Shown: positions 51,206-60,424 of the stretch, piece after piece
Layout of the letters: every line of letters starts with the position of its first letter
Numbering within the stretch: the stretch's first letter is position 1
Origin: Clostridiales bacterium
GTDB lineage: Bacteria > Bacillota > Clostridia > Oscillospirales > Feifaniaceae
NCBI GenBank assembly: GCA_012719075.1
Contig: JAAYBB010000045.1
Span: forward strand, 1 to 64,000
Reading direction: 5' to 3'
DNA: 64,000 bases
Translations under genes and position numbers: made by a program
The notes under the pieces: generated by a model
Told to the model about the DNA's origin: nothing
The model's input: the letters and a program-made list of their open reading frames with translations, nothing else
The model's database searches: none

Positions 51206-51926
51206 CGTCGATTGCATCTCGGTCTGCTACGGGCAGATCCGGGCGCTGCGCCGGGTGTCGCTGAAGGTGCCCCGCGGCAGCGTGGTCTCGCTGGTGGGGG
51301 CCAACGGCGCCGGCAAGTCCACGCTGATGATGACCATCGCGGGCGCGCTGCGCCCCACAGAGGGCCGCATCGCCTTCGACGGCCGGCCGCTGCCGGCCGG
51401 GCCGCACCGCGTGGTGGCGGCCGGCATCAGCCTGGTGCCCGAGCGCAGGCGGCTGTACGCCAACCTCACGGTGCGGGAGAATCTGCTGATGGGGGCCCAC
51501 CTGCGGCGGGACCGCGAGGGCATCCACGCCGACATCGACCGGCTGTGCGGGCTGTTCCCGATCCTCAAAGAGCGCTTTTCGCAGTATGCCGGCACCCTCT
51601 CGGGCGGCGAGCAGCAGATGGTGGCCATCGCCCGCGGGCTCATGAGCCGCCCCGCGCTGCTGCTGATGGATGAGCCCTCGCTGGGGCTGGCGCCGCTGAT
51701 CACGCGGCAGGTCTTCTCGATCATCGCCGATCTGCGAAGGCAGGGCACCACGATCCTGCTGGCCGAGCAAAACGCCCACCAGTCGCTCGAGATCTCCGAC
51801 TACGCCTATGTGCTCGAGTCGGGCGAGGTGGTGCTCGAGGGCAGCGGCCAGGTCCTGCTGAACGATGTGCGCATGCAGGAGTCCTACCTGGGCATCCGCA
51901 AAAAAAATGGGCGCCCCGTCCGATAA
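51198..51926 (+). CDS. livF: Branched-chain amino acid ABC transporter ATPase LivF
   Basis: This 242-residue ATPase is the partner of LivG. Walker A GANGAGKST, signature LSGGEQQMVAIARGL and Walker B LLLMDEPSLGLAP are intact. Translation probably begins at GTG 51198, inside the end of livG, behind GGGGAGGGG. It ends the liv operon, followed ten bases later by the terminator. Confidence 0.95.
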   Translation: MLDVDCISVCYGQIRALRRVSLKVPRGSVVSLVGANGAGKSTLMMTIAGALRPTEGRIAFDGRPLPAGPHRVVAAGISLVPERRRLYANLTVRENLLMGAHLRRDREGIHADIDRLCGLFPILKERFSQYAGTLSGGEQQMVAIARGLMSRPALLLMDEPSLGLAPLITRQVFSIIADLRRQGTTILLAEQNAHQSLEISDYAYVLESGEVVLEGSGQVLLNDVRMQESYLGIRKKNGRPVR

Positions 51927-51935
51927 AATCACGGC

Positions 51936-51975
51936 CGTCCCCGCGTTTTGTCAAAACGCGGGGACGCTTTTTTTG
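51936..51975 (+). terminator. Terminator of the liv operon
   Basis: CGTCCCCGCGTTTT and AAAACGCGGGGACG form a perfect 14-bp stem with a three-base loop, followed by CTTTTTTT. Confidence 0.95.
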
Positions 51976-52064
51976 CGGCGCCGCCGCGCCGTTTTGGAGG
52001 CCGATTTGTCGCACGGACGTTTGCGTGAACGCCCGTCTTCCAAATGAACCCACCCAAATTTCCG

Positions 52065-52097
52065 TGTATAGGCAATTCAAAGCTGCGGATAATACTG
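52065..52097 (+). promoter_or_regulatory. Promoter candidate of spoVT
   Basis: TGTATA, 17 bases, then GATAATACT. It can be read as a sigma-A promoter (GATAAT) or as a sigma-G/F-like site (GTATA and AATACT). Control by a forespore sigma factor would suit SpoVT. The assignment is tentative. Confidence 0.35.
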
Positions 52098-52151
52098 GTG
52101 TCAACAAAACGATGTTTTTGACAGCTGAACACCGCAGGAGGGTTAAAACAG

Positions 52152-52688
52152 ATGAAAGCGACAGGAATTGTGCGGCGCATCGACGATCTCGGCCGCGTGG
52201 TCATCCCGAAGGAGATCCGCCGGACCATGCGCATCCGCGAGGGTGAGCCGCTGGAGATTTATACCGACCGCGACGGTGAGGTCATCTTTAAGAAGTATTC
52301 CCCGGTGGGCGAGCTGATCACCGTGGCGACCGGCTGCGCCGAGGCGCTCTCCAAGACCTCGGGGCACGCCGTGCTGGTCTGCGACCGGGACACGGTCATC
52401 GTGGCGGCCGGCATCGGCAAGAAGGAGCTCGAGGGCAAGATCATCGGCGCCGAGTACGAGACCCTGATGGAGGCGCGGCAGACCGCCGCGCGTGCCTCGG
52501 GCCGGCGGCTTCCCGTCGTCATCGAGGACCAGCCCCGCTCCGAGCCGCTGGTGGCGGCCCCGATCATCGCCGACGGCGACATCATCGGCTCGGTGGTGCT
52601 GCTGGGCGAGGCGGCCTCGGCCGGCGAGCTGGAGATCAAGCTCACGCTGACGGCGGCGGCCTTTTTGGCCAAGCAGCTCGAGCACTGA
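52152..52688 (+). CDS. spoVT: Stage V sporulation regulator SpoVT
   Basis: This 178-residue regulator has an N-terminal AbrB/SpoVT swapped-hairpin DNA-binding domain (MKATGIVRRIDDLGRVVIPKEIRRTMRIREGEPLEIY, about residues 1-50) and a C-terminal GAF-like domain. It tunes sigma-G-dependent gene expression in the developing forespore, so the organism or its recent ancestors form endospores. The length matches SpoVT of Bacillus and Clostridium. The ATG follows GCAGGAGGG. It is monocistronic. Confidence 0.93.
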   Translation: MKATGIVRRIDDLGRVVIPKEIRRTMRIREGEPLEIYTDRDGEVIFKKYSPVGELITVATGCAEALSKTSGHAVLVCDRDTVIVAAGIGKKELEGKIIGAEYETLMEARQTAARASGRRLPVVIEDQPRSEPLVAAPIIADGDIIGSVVLLGEAASAGELEIKLTLTAAAFLAKQLEH

Positions 52689-52770
52689 GCGCGGCGCCCC
52701 GCGGGGCGGCCGCTGCGGCGGATTTTTTCGCGCAAAAGCCCGGCGCGGGCGGCTTTCCGCCGAAATGGGC

Positions 52771-52799
52771 TTGCATTGCCCCCGAAACTATGCTAAAAT
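52771..52799 (+). promoter_or_regulatory. Promoter of the rimP-nusA-infB operon
   Basis: TTGCAT and TAAAAT are separated by 17 bases, about 100 bases before rimP. Confidence 0.65.
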
Positions 52800-52827
52800 T
52801 GTGTGAGTTAATCGTATGGGAGAAGAT

Positions 52828-52853
52828 GAAAGAGTGGGTGTCCCCACTCTTTC
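52828..52853 (+). promoter_or_regulatory. rimP leader hairpin (terminator-like attenuator)
   Basis: GAAAGAGTGGG and CCCACTCTTTC form an 11-bp stem with a four-base loop, about 30 bases into the transcript, followed by a weakly T-rich GTTTC. A terminator-like element upstream of rimP is known in several phyla as the rimP leader. It may provide feedback control of the operon by NusA. Confidence 0.6.
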
Positions 52854-52899
52854 GTTTCTGTGGGGCGCCCTGTGCGCCCAACCCCGGGGAGGGTTGTCT

Positions 52900-53478
52900 T
52901 TGAAGAGCAGGGACGACATCGCCGCGGCGGCCCACCGGCTGGCGCAGCCCATTGCGCAGGCGCAGCAGGTGGCGCTGTGGGAGGTCGAATTTGTGCAGGA
53001 GGGCGGGCTCGACATCCTGCGCTTTGTGTTGGACGGCCTGCCCGGGCAGGCGGTCGACCTCGACCGCTGCGAGGCCTTCAGCCGCGCCGTCGAGGCCGAG
53101 CTCGACCGCGCCGACCCGATTGAGCAGTCCTACTGCCTCGAGGTCTCCTCGGCCGGCCTCACCCGCCGGCTGAGCCGCCCCGAGCACTTTGAGGCCCACC
53201 TGGGCGACCGGCTGGACATCCAGCTCGCCGGCCGCCTCGGGGAGGCCGGCGCGGAGTCCTTCGCACGGCTGCAGTTCGACGTCTGCGACGCGCAGCTGCC
53301 GGTGGACGTCACGCGCTTTGAGGCCACGCTGAGGGGCCGGGAGCCGCAGGGCGCGTTGCGGCTCGAGGACGACCTCGGCCGGGCCTTTACGCTGCCGGCC
53401 GACCGGGTGCAGCGGGTCTCGCTGGCCCTGTGCTGGCCGCCCAAGGGCAACGGCCGCCGGAAGCGGGAAAAAAAATGA
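52900..53478 (+). CDS. rimP: Ribosome maturation factor RimP
   Basis: This 192-residue protein helps assemble the 30S subunit. The N-terminal domain (about residues 10-90) has VEFVQEGGLDILRFVLDG and VDLDRCEAFSRAVEAELDRAD, then YCLEVSSAGLTRRLSRPEHF, all typical. A C-terminal SH3-like domain follows and ends in a basic tail. I chose the TTG at 52900, seven bases after GGGGAGG; an upstream ATG at 52816 would include the leader hairpin in the coding region. First gene of a long operon. Confidence 0.92.
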   Translation: MKSRDDIAAAAHRLAQPIAQAQQVALWEVEFVQEGGLDILRFVLDGLPGQAVDLDRCEAFSRAVEAELDRADPIEQSYCLEVSSAGLTRRLSRPEHFEAHLGDRLDIQLAGRLGEAGAESFARLQFDVCDAQLPVDVTRFEATLRGREPQGALRLEDDLGRAFTLPADRVQRVSLALCWPPKGNGRRKREKK

Positions 53479-53611
53479 GGACAAGGCCCCCCCTCGCCGC
53501 GGCGCAGCGGCACGGACCTTGGAAACTGCATCCCGCCCGCCGCCCTATCGACTTTGCCTGTGAAAAATATCGGGGCCGCCGAGCGCCCCGCGCAACCAGG
53601 AGTTGGAGACC

Positions 53612-54658
53612 ATGGATTACAGCGAGCTGTTTGACGCCCTAGAGGAGCTGGAGCGGGAGCGCGGCATCCCCAAGGAGTACATGTTGACCAAAATCGAGGC
53701 CGGCCTGCTGTCGGCGCTGCGCAAGGACACCAGCGGCGGGGAGAGCCTGGCCGTCGTGATCGACGAGGACAACCGGGAGATCCACCTGATCACCCGCCGC
53801 AACGTCGTCGAGGAGGTGGAGACCCCCGGTCTTGAGCTGACGCTTGAGGAGGCGCGGGCCATCAACCCCAAGTACGCCGTCGGCGACGTCGTGGAGGAGG
53901 AAATCGACCCCCACACCTTCGGCCGCATCTCGGCGCAAAACGCCAAGCAGGTCATCATCCAGGGCATCCGCGAGTACGAGCGGGACATGATCTACAACGA
54001 GTACCAGAGCAAGCAGTACGAGATCTTGAACTGCCGCGTGGCACGGGTGGACCGCCGCGGCGCGGCGCTCGAGGTCGGCAAGACCGAGGTCTACCTGGTC
54101 AACAGCGAGCAGATCCCCGGCGAGGTCCTGCGCGAGGGCATGCGCATCAAGGTCTACGTCGTCGAGGTGCGCAACTCGACCAAGGGCCCGCAGATCATGA
54201 TTTCGCGCACCCACCCCGGGCTGGTGCGCCGCCTGTTTGAGATGGAGGTCCCCGAAATTGCCGAGGGCATTGTGGAGATCAAGTCCATCGCCAGAGAGGC
54301 CGGCTTCCGCAGCAAGGTGGCGGTGTGGTCGGAGGACTCAAACGTCGACTCCATCGGCGCCTGTATCGGCCCGCGCCGCAGCCGGGTATCGGCCATCGTG
54401 GACGAGCTGCGCGGCGAGAAGATCGACATCATCCAGTGGCACGAGGAGCCCGCACAGTACATCGCCGAGGCGCTCTCCCCGGCCGACGTGCTGGAGGTCC
54501 GCATCCTCGACGACTATATCTGTCAGGTGTCGGTGCCCGACGACCAGCTCTCGCTGGCCATCGGCAAGGAGGGGCAGAACGTCCGCCTGGCCGCCAAGCT
54601 GACCGGCTGGAAAATCGACATCAAGCCCGCCTCGGCCGGCGTCGGCAGCTCCGACTAG
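53612..54658 (+). CDS. nusA: Transcription termination/antitermination factor NusA
   Basis: This 348-residue factor binds RNA polymerase and modulates pausing, termination and antitermination. The N-terminal polymerase-binding domain (about 1-125) is followed by S1 (about 130-200; [20 protein letters not shown]) and two KH domains (about 200-345; [24 protein letters not shown] and [20 protein letters not shown]). It lacks the acidic C-terminal repeats of the E. coli protein, as usual in Firmicutes. The ATG at 53612 follows AGGAG. Second gene of the operon. Confidence 0.96.
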   Translation: MDYSELFDALEELERERGIPKEYMLTKIEAGLLSALRKDTSGGESLAVVIDEDNREIHLITRRNVVEEVETPGLELTLEEARAINPKYAVGDVVEEEIDPHTFGRISAQNAKQVIIQGIREYERDMIYNEYQSKQYEILNCRVARVDRRGAALEVGKTEVYLVNSEQIPGEVLREGMRIKVYVVEVRNSTKGPQIMISRTHPGLVRRLFEMEVPEIAEGIVEIKSIAREAGFRSKVAVWSEDSNVDSIGACIGPRRSRVSAIVDELRGEKIDIIQWHEEPAQYIAEALSPADVLEVRILDDYICQVSVPDDQLSLAIGKEGQNVRLAAKLTGWKIDIKPASAGVGSSD

Positions 54659-54710
54659 GGGCCGCCGCGGCGCTTCGAAAACACTTTGAATTTGGGACGG
54701 TAATGCAACG

Positions 54711-55019
54711 TTGAGTGTCAAGAAAACACCCCTTCGCATGTGTGTCTCCTGCGGGGAGATGCGCTCCAAAAAAGAGCTGCTGCGCCTGGTCCGCACGCCC
54801 GAGGGCGAGATCGAGCTGGACCTTGGCGGGCGCAAAAACGGCCGGGGCGCGTATATTTGTAAGTGTAAGGACTGCTTCGACCGGCTGCCCAAGTCGGGCA
54901 GGCGAATTGAAAAGGCCTTTGGCTGCGCACTGCCCGAGGCCGTGCTGTTGCGGCTTGGAGAGGAGTTTTCGCATGGAGAACCGGAGCTCGAAGGCCCTCT
55001 CCCTGCTGGGCCTCGCTAA
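54711..55019 (+). CDS. ylxR: YlxR family RNA-binding protein
   Basis: This 102-residue DUF448 protein has the family signature PLRMCVSCGEMRSKKELLRLVRTPEG near the N-terminus and GRKNGRGAYICKCKDCFDR after it. YlxR-like proteins bind nucleoid or RNase P RNA in the species studied. A TTG at 54711 is the likely start; the binding site is weak, and a later ATG at MCVSCG would cut the conserved N-terminus. It overlaps ylxQ by 47 bp and lies between nusA and infB as in most Firmicutes. Confidence 0.92.
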   Translation: MSVKKTPLRMCVSCGEMRSKKELLRLVRTPEGEIELDLGGRKNGRGAYICKCKDCFDRLPKSGRRIEKAFGCALPEAVLLRLGEEFSHGEPELEGPLPAGPR

Positions 55020-55329
55020 GCGCGCCGGTGCGGCGGCGGGCGGCACCGAGGGGGTTCGCTCCCTCTGCCGGTCGGGCAAGGCCCGCCTGGTGCTGCTGGC
55101 GGCCGACGCCTCCGACAACGCGAGAAAGCGCATCCTCGACTGTTGCGCCCACTACGGGGTCCCGCTGATCGGCCTGGCGGTGGGCATGCGGGAGCTGGGG
55201 CATGCGATTGGAATGGGAGAAGCGGCGGCGGCGGCCGTCGGCGACAGGGGCCTGGCGGACGCCATCCGCAGGCAGCTTGAGCGGGAGACGCCCGCCACGG
55301 AAGTCCACAGCGGACCTTTGGAAGAATGA
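54973..55329 (+). CDS. ylxQ: L7Ae/L30e-family RNA-binding protein YlxQ
   Basis: This 118-residue protein has the L7Ae fold: KALSLLGLAKRAGAAAGGTEGV at the N-terminus, KARLVLLAADASDNARKRI and VGMRELGHAIGMGEAAAAAV. Members bind kink-turn RNA. The ATG follows GAGAGGAG and lies inside ylxR, so the two are translationally coupled. It is followed 15 bp later by infB. Confidence 0.92.
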   Translation: MENRSSKALSLLGLAKRAGAAAGGTEGVRSLCRSGKARLVLLAADASDNARKRILDCCAHYGVPLIGLAVGMRELGHAIGMGEAAAAAVGDRGLADAIRRQLERETPATEVHSGPLEE

Positions 55330-55344
55330 GGGGGTTGACATCAG

Positions 55345-58296
55345 ATGGCAGCAAAATACCGTGTACATGAGGTCGCAAAGGACTTCGAGGTCACCAACAA
55401 ATACGTGCTCGACCTGCTGACCGAACTGGGCGGCGAGCCAAAAAATCACATGACGGCGCTCGAGGAAAACGAGCTGAACTACCTGTTCGACCGCATTTCA
55501 AAAGAGCGGTCGGTCAAGTCCTTCGAGCCCTTTTTCAGGGCCGGAGAGGAGAAGCGCACCCGCAGCGAGGCCGCCCGCGTGGCCAGGGAGCAAAAGGCGC
55601 GCGAGGAGGCCTTAAAGCGCGAGGAGGAGGGCCGCAAGTCGGCCGCCAAGGAGGCCGCGGCCACGCGGCAGCGCGTGCGTGAAGAGGCGGCCGCCGCCCT
55701 CGCCAAGAAGCGGGGGCCGACGCCGGAGGCGCCCGAGGCGCGCCCCGAGGCCGAGGCAGCCCCGGTTCAGGCGCCCCCGGCGCAGGAGGCCCTGGCCCGG
55801 GAGGCCCCCGCGGCACAGCGCCCACAGCCCGAGCGGCGCCCCGCAGAGGCGCCGGCCAGGGAGTCCGCCCCCACGGGGCGCAGCCCGGCGCCCGGCGAGG
55901 CCCGCCCGGCGGCGCCGCAGTCAAGGCCCGCTCCGCAGCCGAGGCCGGAGCAGGCCGCACAGCGGCCCGCGGAGGGCCAGCGGCCCCCACAGCAGGGCCA
56001 GCGCCCGCCGCAGGACCAGCGCCCGCCCCAGCAGGGGCAGCGCCCGCCGCAGGGACAGCGGCCTCCGCAGCAGGGGCAGCGCCCGCCACAGGGACAGCGG
56101 CCTCCGCAGCAGCCGGGGACGCGGCCCGCACAGGGTGCGCAGCGTCCCGCAGGGCAGCCCGGTGCGCGGCCCGGACAGCCGCAGGGCGCGCGTCCGGGGC
56201 AGCCGGCCAGGCCCGGCGCACAGCAGCAGGGCCGCCCACCACAGCGCCCGCCGCAGGGGGCAAAGCCCGCGCAGCCCGCGCGGCAGGCCCCGGCCGGCCC
56301 GCAGCAGACCACCCGCCGCGAAGGTGTGCGGGTGGTGGACACCCGCGCCGGCAACGTCGATTTGGCCAAGTTCGACGAGCGCTACGACCAGATGACGCCC
56401 GAGCGCGCCCGCAACCTGGGCGGCGGCAAGGCCAAGGTCGGCCGGCGGGGGGGCCAGCGCCCGACCCAGCACCAGCGCTCCTCCTTTAAAAAGGTCGAGA
56501 CCGAGGCCGAGAAGCTCAAGCGCCTCGAGCTGGAGAAGGCCAGGAAGGCCCCGCTGCAGATCCAGATTCCCGACGAGATCACGGTCAGCGAGCTGGCCAC
56601 CCGCCTCAAAAAGACCACGGCCGACGTCATTAAAAAGTTCTTTATGCTGGGCACCGCGCTGCAGGCGGCCGACGTCGTCGACTTTGAGACCGCGGCGCTG
56701 GTGGCCGAGGAGTTCAAGGCCCTCTACACCCGCGAGGTGGTGGTCACCATCGAGGAGCGCCTGATCGACGAGCGCGAGGACCGCGAGGAGGACCTGCTGC
56801 CCCGCGACCCCGTCGTGGTGGTCATGGGCCACGTCGACCACGGCAAGACCTCGCTGCTCGACGCCATCCGCAACACCCGCGTCACGGCCGGCGAGGCCGG
56901 CGGCATCACCCAGCACATCGGCGCCTACAAGGTCGCGGCCGGGGAGCGGCAGATCGCCTTCCTCGACACCCCCGGCCACGCCGCCTTCACCTCGATGCGG
57001 GCGCGCGGCGCCAATGTGACCGACATCGCCATTCTGGTCATCGCGGCCGACGACGGCATCATGCCGCAGACGGTCGAGGCCATCAACCACGCCCGGGCGG
57101 CCGAGGTCGCCATCATCGTGGCCATCAATAAAATCGATAAGCCGCAGGCCAACGTCGAGCGCGTCAAGCAGGAGCTGACCGAGTACGGCATCGTGCCCGA
57201 GGAGTGGGGCGGCGACACGGTCTGCGTGCCGGTCTCGGCCCAGACCAGGGAGGGCGTCGACACGCTGCTCGAGATGGTGCTGCTGACGGCCGACATGCTG
57301 GAGCTGCGGGCCAACCCCACCCGCCGCGGCACCGGCACCGTCGTGGAGGCCGAGCTCGACAAGGGGCGGGGCCCGGTGGCCACGCTGCTGGTCCAAAACG
57401 GCACGCTTCGCACCGGCGACGTCATCATCGCCGGCACGGCCGTGGGGCGCGTGCGCGCCATGACCGACGACCGGGGCCAAAAGATCGAGTCGGCCGGCCC
57501 CTCGACGCCGGTGGAGGTCATCGGCCTGGCCGAGGTCCCGCAGGCCGGCGACACCTTCCATGCCGTCGACGACGAGAAGATGGCCAGGGAGCTGGCCGAG
57601 CAGCGCCGCATCGAAGAGCGGGCCGCCCAGGCCCAGCGCTCAAAGGTGTCGCTCGACGACCTGTTCAGCCAGATTCAGCAGGGCGAGGTCAAGGACCTCA
57701 ACCTGATTGTCAAGGCCGACGTCCAGGGCTCGGCCGAGGCGGTCAAGGCCTCGCTCGAGAAGCTCTCGAACGAGGAGGTCCACGTGCGGGTCATCCACGA
57801 CGGCGTCGGGGCCATCAACAGCTCCGACCTCATGCTGGCCGAGGCCAGCAACGCCATCGTGATCGGCTTTAACGTGCGGCCCGACAACCTGATCCGCGAC
57901 GACGCCTCCACGCGCGGCATCGACATCCGCACCTACCGCATCATCTACGAGTGCATCGAGGAGATCGAGGCGGCCATGCAGGGCATGCTGGCGCCCAAGT
58001 ACCGCGAGGTGGTGCTGGGCAGCGCCGAGGTCCGCCAGGTCTTCCGCGTGTCGGGCGTCGGCACCATCGCCGGCTGCTACGTCAAAGACGGCAAAATCCA
58101 GCGCAACAGCCTGGTGCGGGTGCTGCGCGACAGCGTGGTCATCGCCGAGACCAAGCTGGATTCGCTGCGCCGCTTCAAGGACGACGTGCGCGAGGTGGCC
58201 GAGGGCTACGAGTGCGGCATCGGCCTCGAGCGCTTCAACGACGTCAAGGAGGGCGACGTGATCGAGGCCTATATCATGGAGGAGTACCGGCCGTAA
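55345..58296 (+). CDS. infB: Translation initiation factor IF-2
   Basis: This 983-residue GTPase places initiator tRNA on the 30S subunit. The N-terminus ([25 protein letters not shown]) is the small IF2N domain. A long disordered region (about 70-350) follows, rich in P, Q, R, A and E, with tandem QRPPQ-type repeats. The second IF2N motif is [22 protein letters not shown]. The G domain has G1 GHVDHGKT (about 495), G3 DTPGH (about 540) and G4 NKID (about 593), followed by domains II to IV. The ATG follows GAGGGGG. Confidence 0.97.
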   Translation: MAAKYRVHEVAKDFEVTNKYVLDLLTELGGEPKNHMTALEENELNYLFDRISKERSVKSFEPFFRAGEEKRTRSEAARVAREQKAREEALKREEEGRKSAAKEAAATRQRVREEAAAALAKKRGPTPEAPEARPEAEAAPVQAPPAQEALAREAPAAQRPQPERRPAEAPARESAPTGRSPAPGEARPAAPQSRPAPQPRPEQAAQRPAEGQRPPQQGQRPPQDQRPPQQGQRPPQGQRPPQQGQRPPQGQRPPQQPGTRPAQGAQRPAGQPGARPGQPQGARPGQPARPGAQQQGRPPQRPPQGAKPAQPARQAPAGPQQTTRREGVRVVDTRAGNVDLAKFDERYDQMTPERARNLGGGKAKVGRRGGQRPTQHQRSSFKKVETEAEKLKRLELEKARKAPLQIQIPDEITVSELATRLKKTTADVIKKFFMLGTALQAADVVDFETAALVAEEFKALYTREVVVTIEERLIDEREDREEDLLPRDPVVVVMGHVDHGKTSLLDAIRNTRVTAGEAGGITQHIGAYKVAAGERQIAFLDTPGHAAFTSMRARGANVTDIAILVIAADDGIMPQTVEAINHARAAEVAIIVAINKIDKPQANVERVKQELTEYGIVPEEWGGDTVCVPVSAQTREGVDTLLEMVLLTADMLELRANPTRRGTGTVVEAELDKGRGPVATLLVQNGTLRTGDVIIAGTAVGRVRAMTDDRGQKIESAGPSTPVEVIGLAEVPQAGDTFHAVDDEKMARELAEQRRIEERAAQAQRSKVSLDDLFSQIQQGEVKDLNLIVKADVQGSAEAVKASLEKLSNEEVHVRVIHDGVGAINSSDLMLAEASNAIVIGFNVRPDNLIRDDASTRGIDIRTYRIIYECIEEIEAAMQGMLAPKYREVVLGSAEVRQVFRVSGVGTIAGCYVKDGKIQRNSLVRVLRDSVVIAETKLDSLRRFKDDVREVAEGYECGIGLERFNDVKEGDVIEAYIMEEYRP
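55975..56122 (+). repeat. Coding tandem repeat in infB
   Basis: Units of 21-27 bp encode variants of QGQRPPQ or DQRPPQ about seven times in the disordered N-terminal region of IF-2. The DNA repeat is close to exact over parts of its length and is prone to copy-number change. Confidence 0.85.
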
Positions 58297-58602
58297 GAAA
58301 AGTCCAGGGGGCACACGCACCCCTTTCCGGATACGCCGCCGCCCGAGGCGGCTGGCGGCTGCACCCTTGGGACGGGGCCTGCTTTCCCAATCAGGTATCC
58401 TCCTGTCCGCCGGTTCTTTATAAGGTCGCGGCCGCAGGCCGCGACCTTATAAAAGCGATGGTGAAGCCGGCAGCCCATCCAGGCAAAGAATATGCCTCAG
58501 GGATGCGAACCCAACCCAAGGCAAGTCCCCAGACCCAAAAGCACCGCCACTAAAAAATCTACACTACTTCCTGTATCCCTCTGCCGAGAGGAGGAGAGCC
58601 AC
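58297..58602. repeat. Palindromic element between infB and rbfA (locus 3)
   Basis: This 306-bp insert-like spacer splits genes that are usually close together. It begins with CCAGGGGGCACACGC and GGATACG, related to the modules at 44.4 kb. GCCGCC/GGCGGC (58338-58352) follows, then a perfect 17-bp-arm hairpin (58417-58453, loop GCA). No gene is visible. The hairpin has A/T-rich ends and could terminate or process the infB transcript. Confidence 0.7.
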
Positions 58603-58965
58603 ATGGCAAAGCACCGCACCGACCGCATCAACGAGGAGGTGCTCCGCGAGCTGTCCGAGATCATCCGCGCGCTCAAGGACCCCCGCATTCCCGTGATGAC
58701 CAGCGTGGTCAAGGTCACGGTGACCCCCGACCTCAAGTTTGCAAAGGCCTATGTCAGCGTGATGGGCGACCCGGCGGCCCAGGAGGACTGCCTCAAGGGG
58801 CTGCGCTCGGCCGGCGGCTTTATTCGCCGCGAGATCGGCCGCCGCGTCAACCTGCGCAACACGCCCGAGTTTCAGTTTGTGCTCGACGACTCGGTGGCCT
58901 ACGGTGCCCGCATTGCGCAGGTGCTGCAGACGCTCGAAGAGCCGCAGGACAAGCCGGCCGACTGA
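58603..58965 (+). CDS. rbfA: Ribosome-binding factor A
   Basis: This 120-residue protein binds the 30S subunit during cold adaptation and 16S maturation. KHRTDRINEEVLRELSEIIR, PRIPVMTSVVKVTVTPDLKFAKAYVSVMG and GGFIRREIGRRVNLRNTPEFQFVLDDSV are family-defining. The ATG follows GAGGAGGAGAG. It follows infB in the usual order but after an unusual 306-bp structured spacer. Confidence 0.96.
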   Translation: MAKHRTDRINEEVLRELSEIIRALKDPRIPVMTSVVKVTVTPDLKFAKAYVSVMGDPAAQEDCLKGLRSAGGFIRREIGRRVNLRNTPEFQFVLDDSVAYGARIAQVLQTLEEPQDKPAD

Positions 58966-58976
58966 CGGCCGCTCAA

Positions 58977-59001
58977 AAAGCAGGGGCGCCTCTCCTGCTT
59001 T
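58977..59001 (+). terminator. Terminator-like hairpin after rbfA
   Basis: AAAGCAGG and CCTGCTTT pair around a nine-base loop a few bases after the rbfA stop. The T-run is short. Confidence 0.5.
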
Positions 59002-59035
59002 CAGCCTGTCAAAAAACCAACGGCTTTTGACGGGC

Positions 59036-59238
59036 GCGGCTTGTGCACTGTGACGCCCCGCCGCCCTTTGGGATATGCCCCGCAAACCCCGCCCGGGGAA
59101 GAGGCGCGGCCCCTGCGCTGTGCCGCCCTTTTGGGGTGTGCCCCGCAAAACCCCGCCCGGGGGAGAGGAGCGGCCCGTGTACTGTGCTGTTCTGCCTTCC
59201 TTTTGGGATATGCCCCGCGCAGTTCCGCCCAGAGGGAG
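59036..59238. repeat. Triplicated ~64-70 bp block
   Basis: Units start at 59036, 59106 and 59170 with GCGGC. Each contains CTGTG, GGG(A/G)TATGCCCCGC or GGGGTGTGCCCCGC, and CCGCCC(G/A)GGGG-like segments. Differences between units are scattered. The unit contains several inverted repeats. No coding function is evident. Confidence 0.7.
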
Positions 59239-59321
59239 GCGGCGGCCTGCCCGGCCGTTGCCACGCCGCCGGCACCGGCCGTCCTCCCCGCCCGCCGGGG
59301 TAAACCGCCTTTTTCGACCGG

Positions 59322-59353
59322 CAAAAGCAGGGGATTTTCCCCTGCTTTTTTTG
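59322..59353 (+). terminator. Terminator upstream of nrnA
   Basis: AAAAGCAGGGG and CCCCTGCTTTTTTT form a perfect stem with a five-base loop. It overlaps the -35 box of the next promoter by a few bases. Confidence 0.88.
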
Positions 59354-59379
59354 CGAAGCGGCCATTTTTATGGTATGAT
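59351..59379 (+). promoter_or_regulatory. Promoter of nrnA-truB-ribF
   Basis: TTGCGA and TATGAT are separated by 17 bases, with the TG-containing TATGG just before the -10. The start codon lies 44 bases further on. Confidence 0.6.
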
Positions 59380-59422
59380 AATATATTCTTGGGTAAATTA
59401 CTGTAGAGGAGCCTATACATCT

Positions 59423-60424
59423 ATGCACACCGACCCGACCGTGACCTTTGGACAAAGCACCGAATCGGCGGCGCCGATCCTGGCGGCGGCCGACTACCTG
59501 TGCCGCCACGACGACTTTCTAATCCTCTGCCACCAGAAGCCGGACGGCGACACGATCGGCAGCGCCTACGCGCTGCGCGAGGCGCTGCTGCAGATGGGCA
59601 AGCGCGCGCAGGTGGCCTGCAGCGACCCCTTTACGCCGCGCTACAGCTTCATCACGGGCGGCGAGCACGAGCCGCGGCGCAACTTTACGCCCAAGGGCTA
59701 CATCACGGTCGACGTGGCCGACACCTCGCTGCTCGGCGACAAGCTCGAGCACCTGGCCGCCAACATCGACCTGGCCATCGACCACCACCCCAGCTTTACA
59801 AACTTCGGCCGCCTCAACGCCTGCTATCCCCACGCCGCGGCGGCGGGCGAAATTGTCTGCCACCTGATCCGGGCGCTGCCGGTCCGCTTCACCGAGTCCA
59901 TCGGCATCGCCCTCTATACCGCCATCGCGACCGACACCGGCTGCTTCCGCTACGCCAACACCAGCCCCAGCGCCCTGCGCATGGCGGCCGACCTGCAGGC
60001 GGCGGGCGTGGACATCTACGCGCTCAACTACCGCCTCTTCATGCTCAGGTCCAAAACCCGCATGCAGCTGGAGGCCCGCATCGTGGAGACCGCCCACTTC
60101 TACCACGACAACCGGATTGCGGTGGCCGTGGTGCCGCTCTCGATCCATGACGAGCTGCGGGTCACCGAGGACGACCTCGACGACCTGGGCACGCTGATGC
60201 GCTGCATCGAGGGCGTCGAGGTGGGGGTGCTGCTCCGGGAGACCCCCTCCGGCAGCTACCGCGTCTCGCTGCGCTCCTCAGACAAGGTCAACTCCTCCGA
60301 GATCGCCCGCACGTTCGGCGGCGGCGGACACCGCCGCGCGGCCGGCTGCCTGATGTACGGCCCGGCCGAGGCCGCCGAAGCCCGCCTGGTCGACGAGATC
60401 CTGCGGGCCTTTGATCCGGCATGA
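59423..60424 (+). CDS. nrnA: DHH-family nanoRNase / pAp phosphatase NrnA
   Basis: This 333-residue DHH/DHHA1 phosphoesterase degrades short RNA oligonucleotides and dephosphorylates pAp. CHQKPDGDTIGSAYALREAL, VDVADTSLLG and LAIDHHPSFTNFG mark the DHH domain. GGGHRRAAG near the C-terminus marks DHHA1. The start ATG lies about 12 bases after AGAGGAG. The 3' end overlaps truB by four bases. The order rbfA-nrnA-truB-ribF is standard in Firmicutes. Confidence 0.94.
   Translation: MHTDPTVTFGQSTESAAPILAAADYLCRHDDFLILCHQKPDGDTIGSAYALREALLQMGKRAQVACSDPFTPRYSFITGGEHEPRRNFTPKGYITVDVADTSLLGDKLEHLAANIDLAIDHHPSFTNFGRLNACYPHAAAAGEIVCHLIRALPVRFTESIGIALYTAIATDTGCFRYANTSPSALRMAADLQAAGVDIYALNYRLFMLRSKTRMQLEARIVETAHFYHDNRIAVAVVPLSIHDELRVTEDDLDDLGTLMRCIEGVEVGVLLRETPSGSYRVSLRSSDKVNSSEIARTFGGGGHRRAAGCLMYGPAEAAEARLVDEILRAFDPA

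Larger units (their letters stand above)
58966..59422. other. Spacer between rbfA and nrnA with terminators and a triplicated block
   Basis: This spacer starts with a terminator-like hairpin after rbfA and ends with a second terminator and the nrnA promoter. The middle (59036-59238) holds three imperfect units of about 64-70 bp. The operon may therefore be split here, with nrnA-truB-ribF transcribed separately. Confidence 0.6.
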
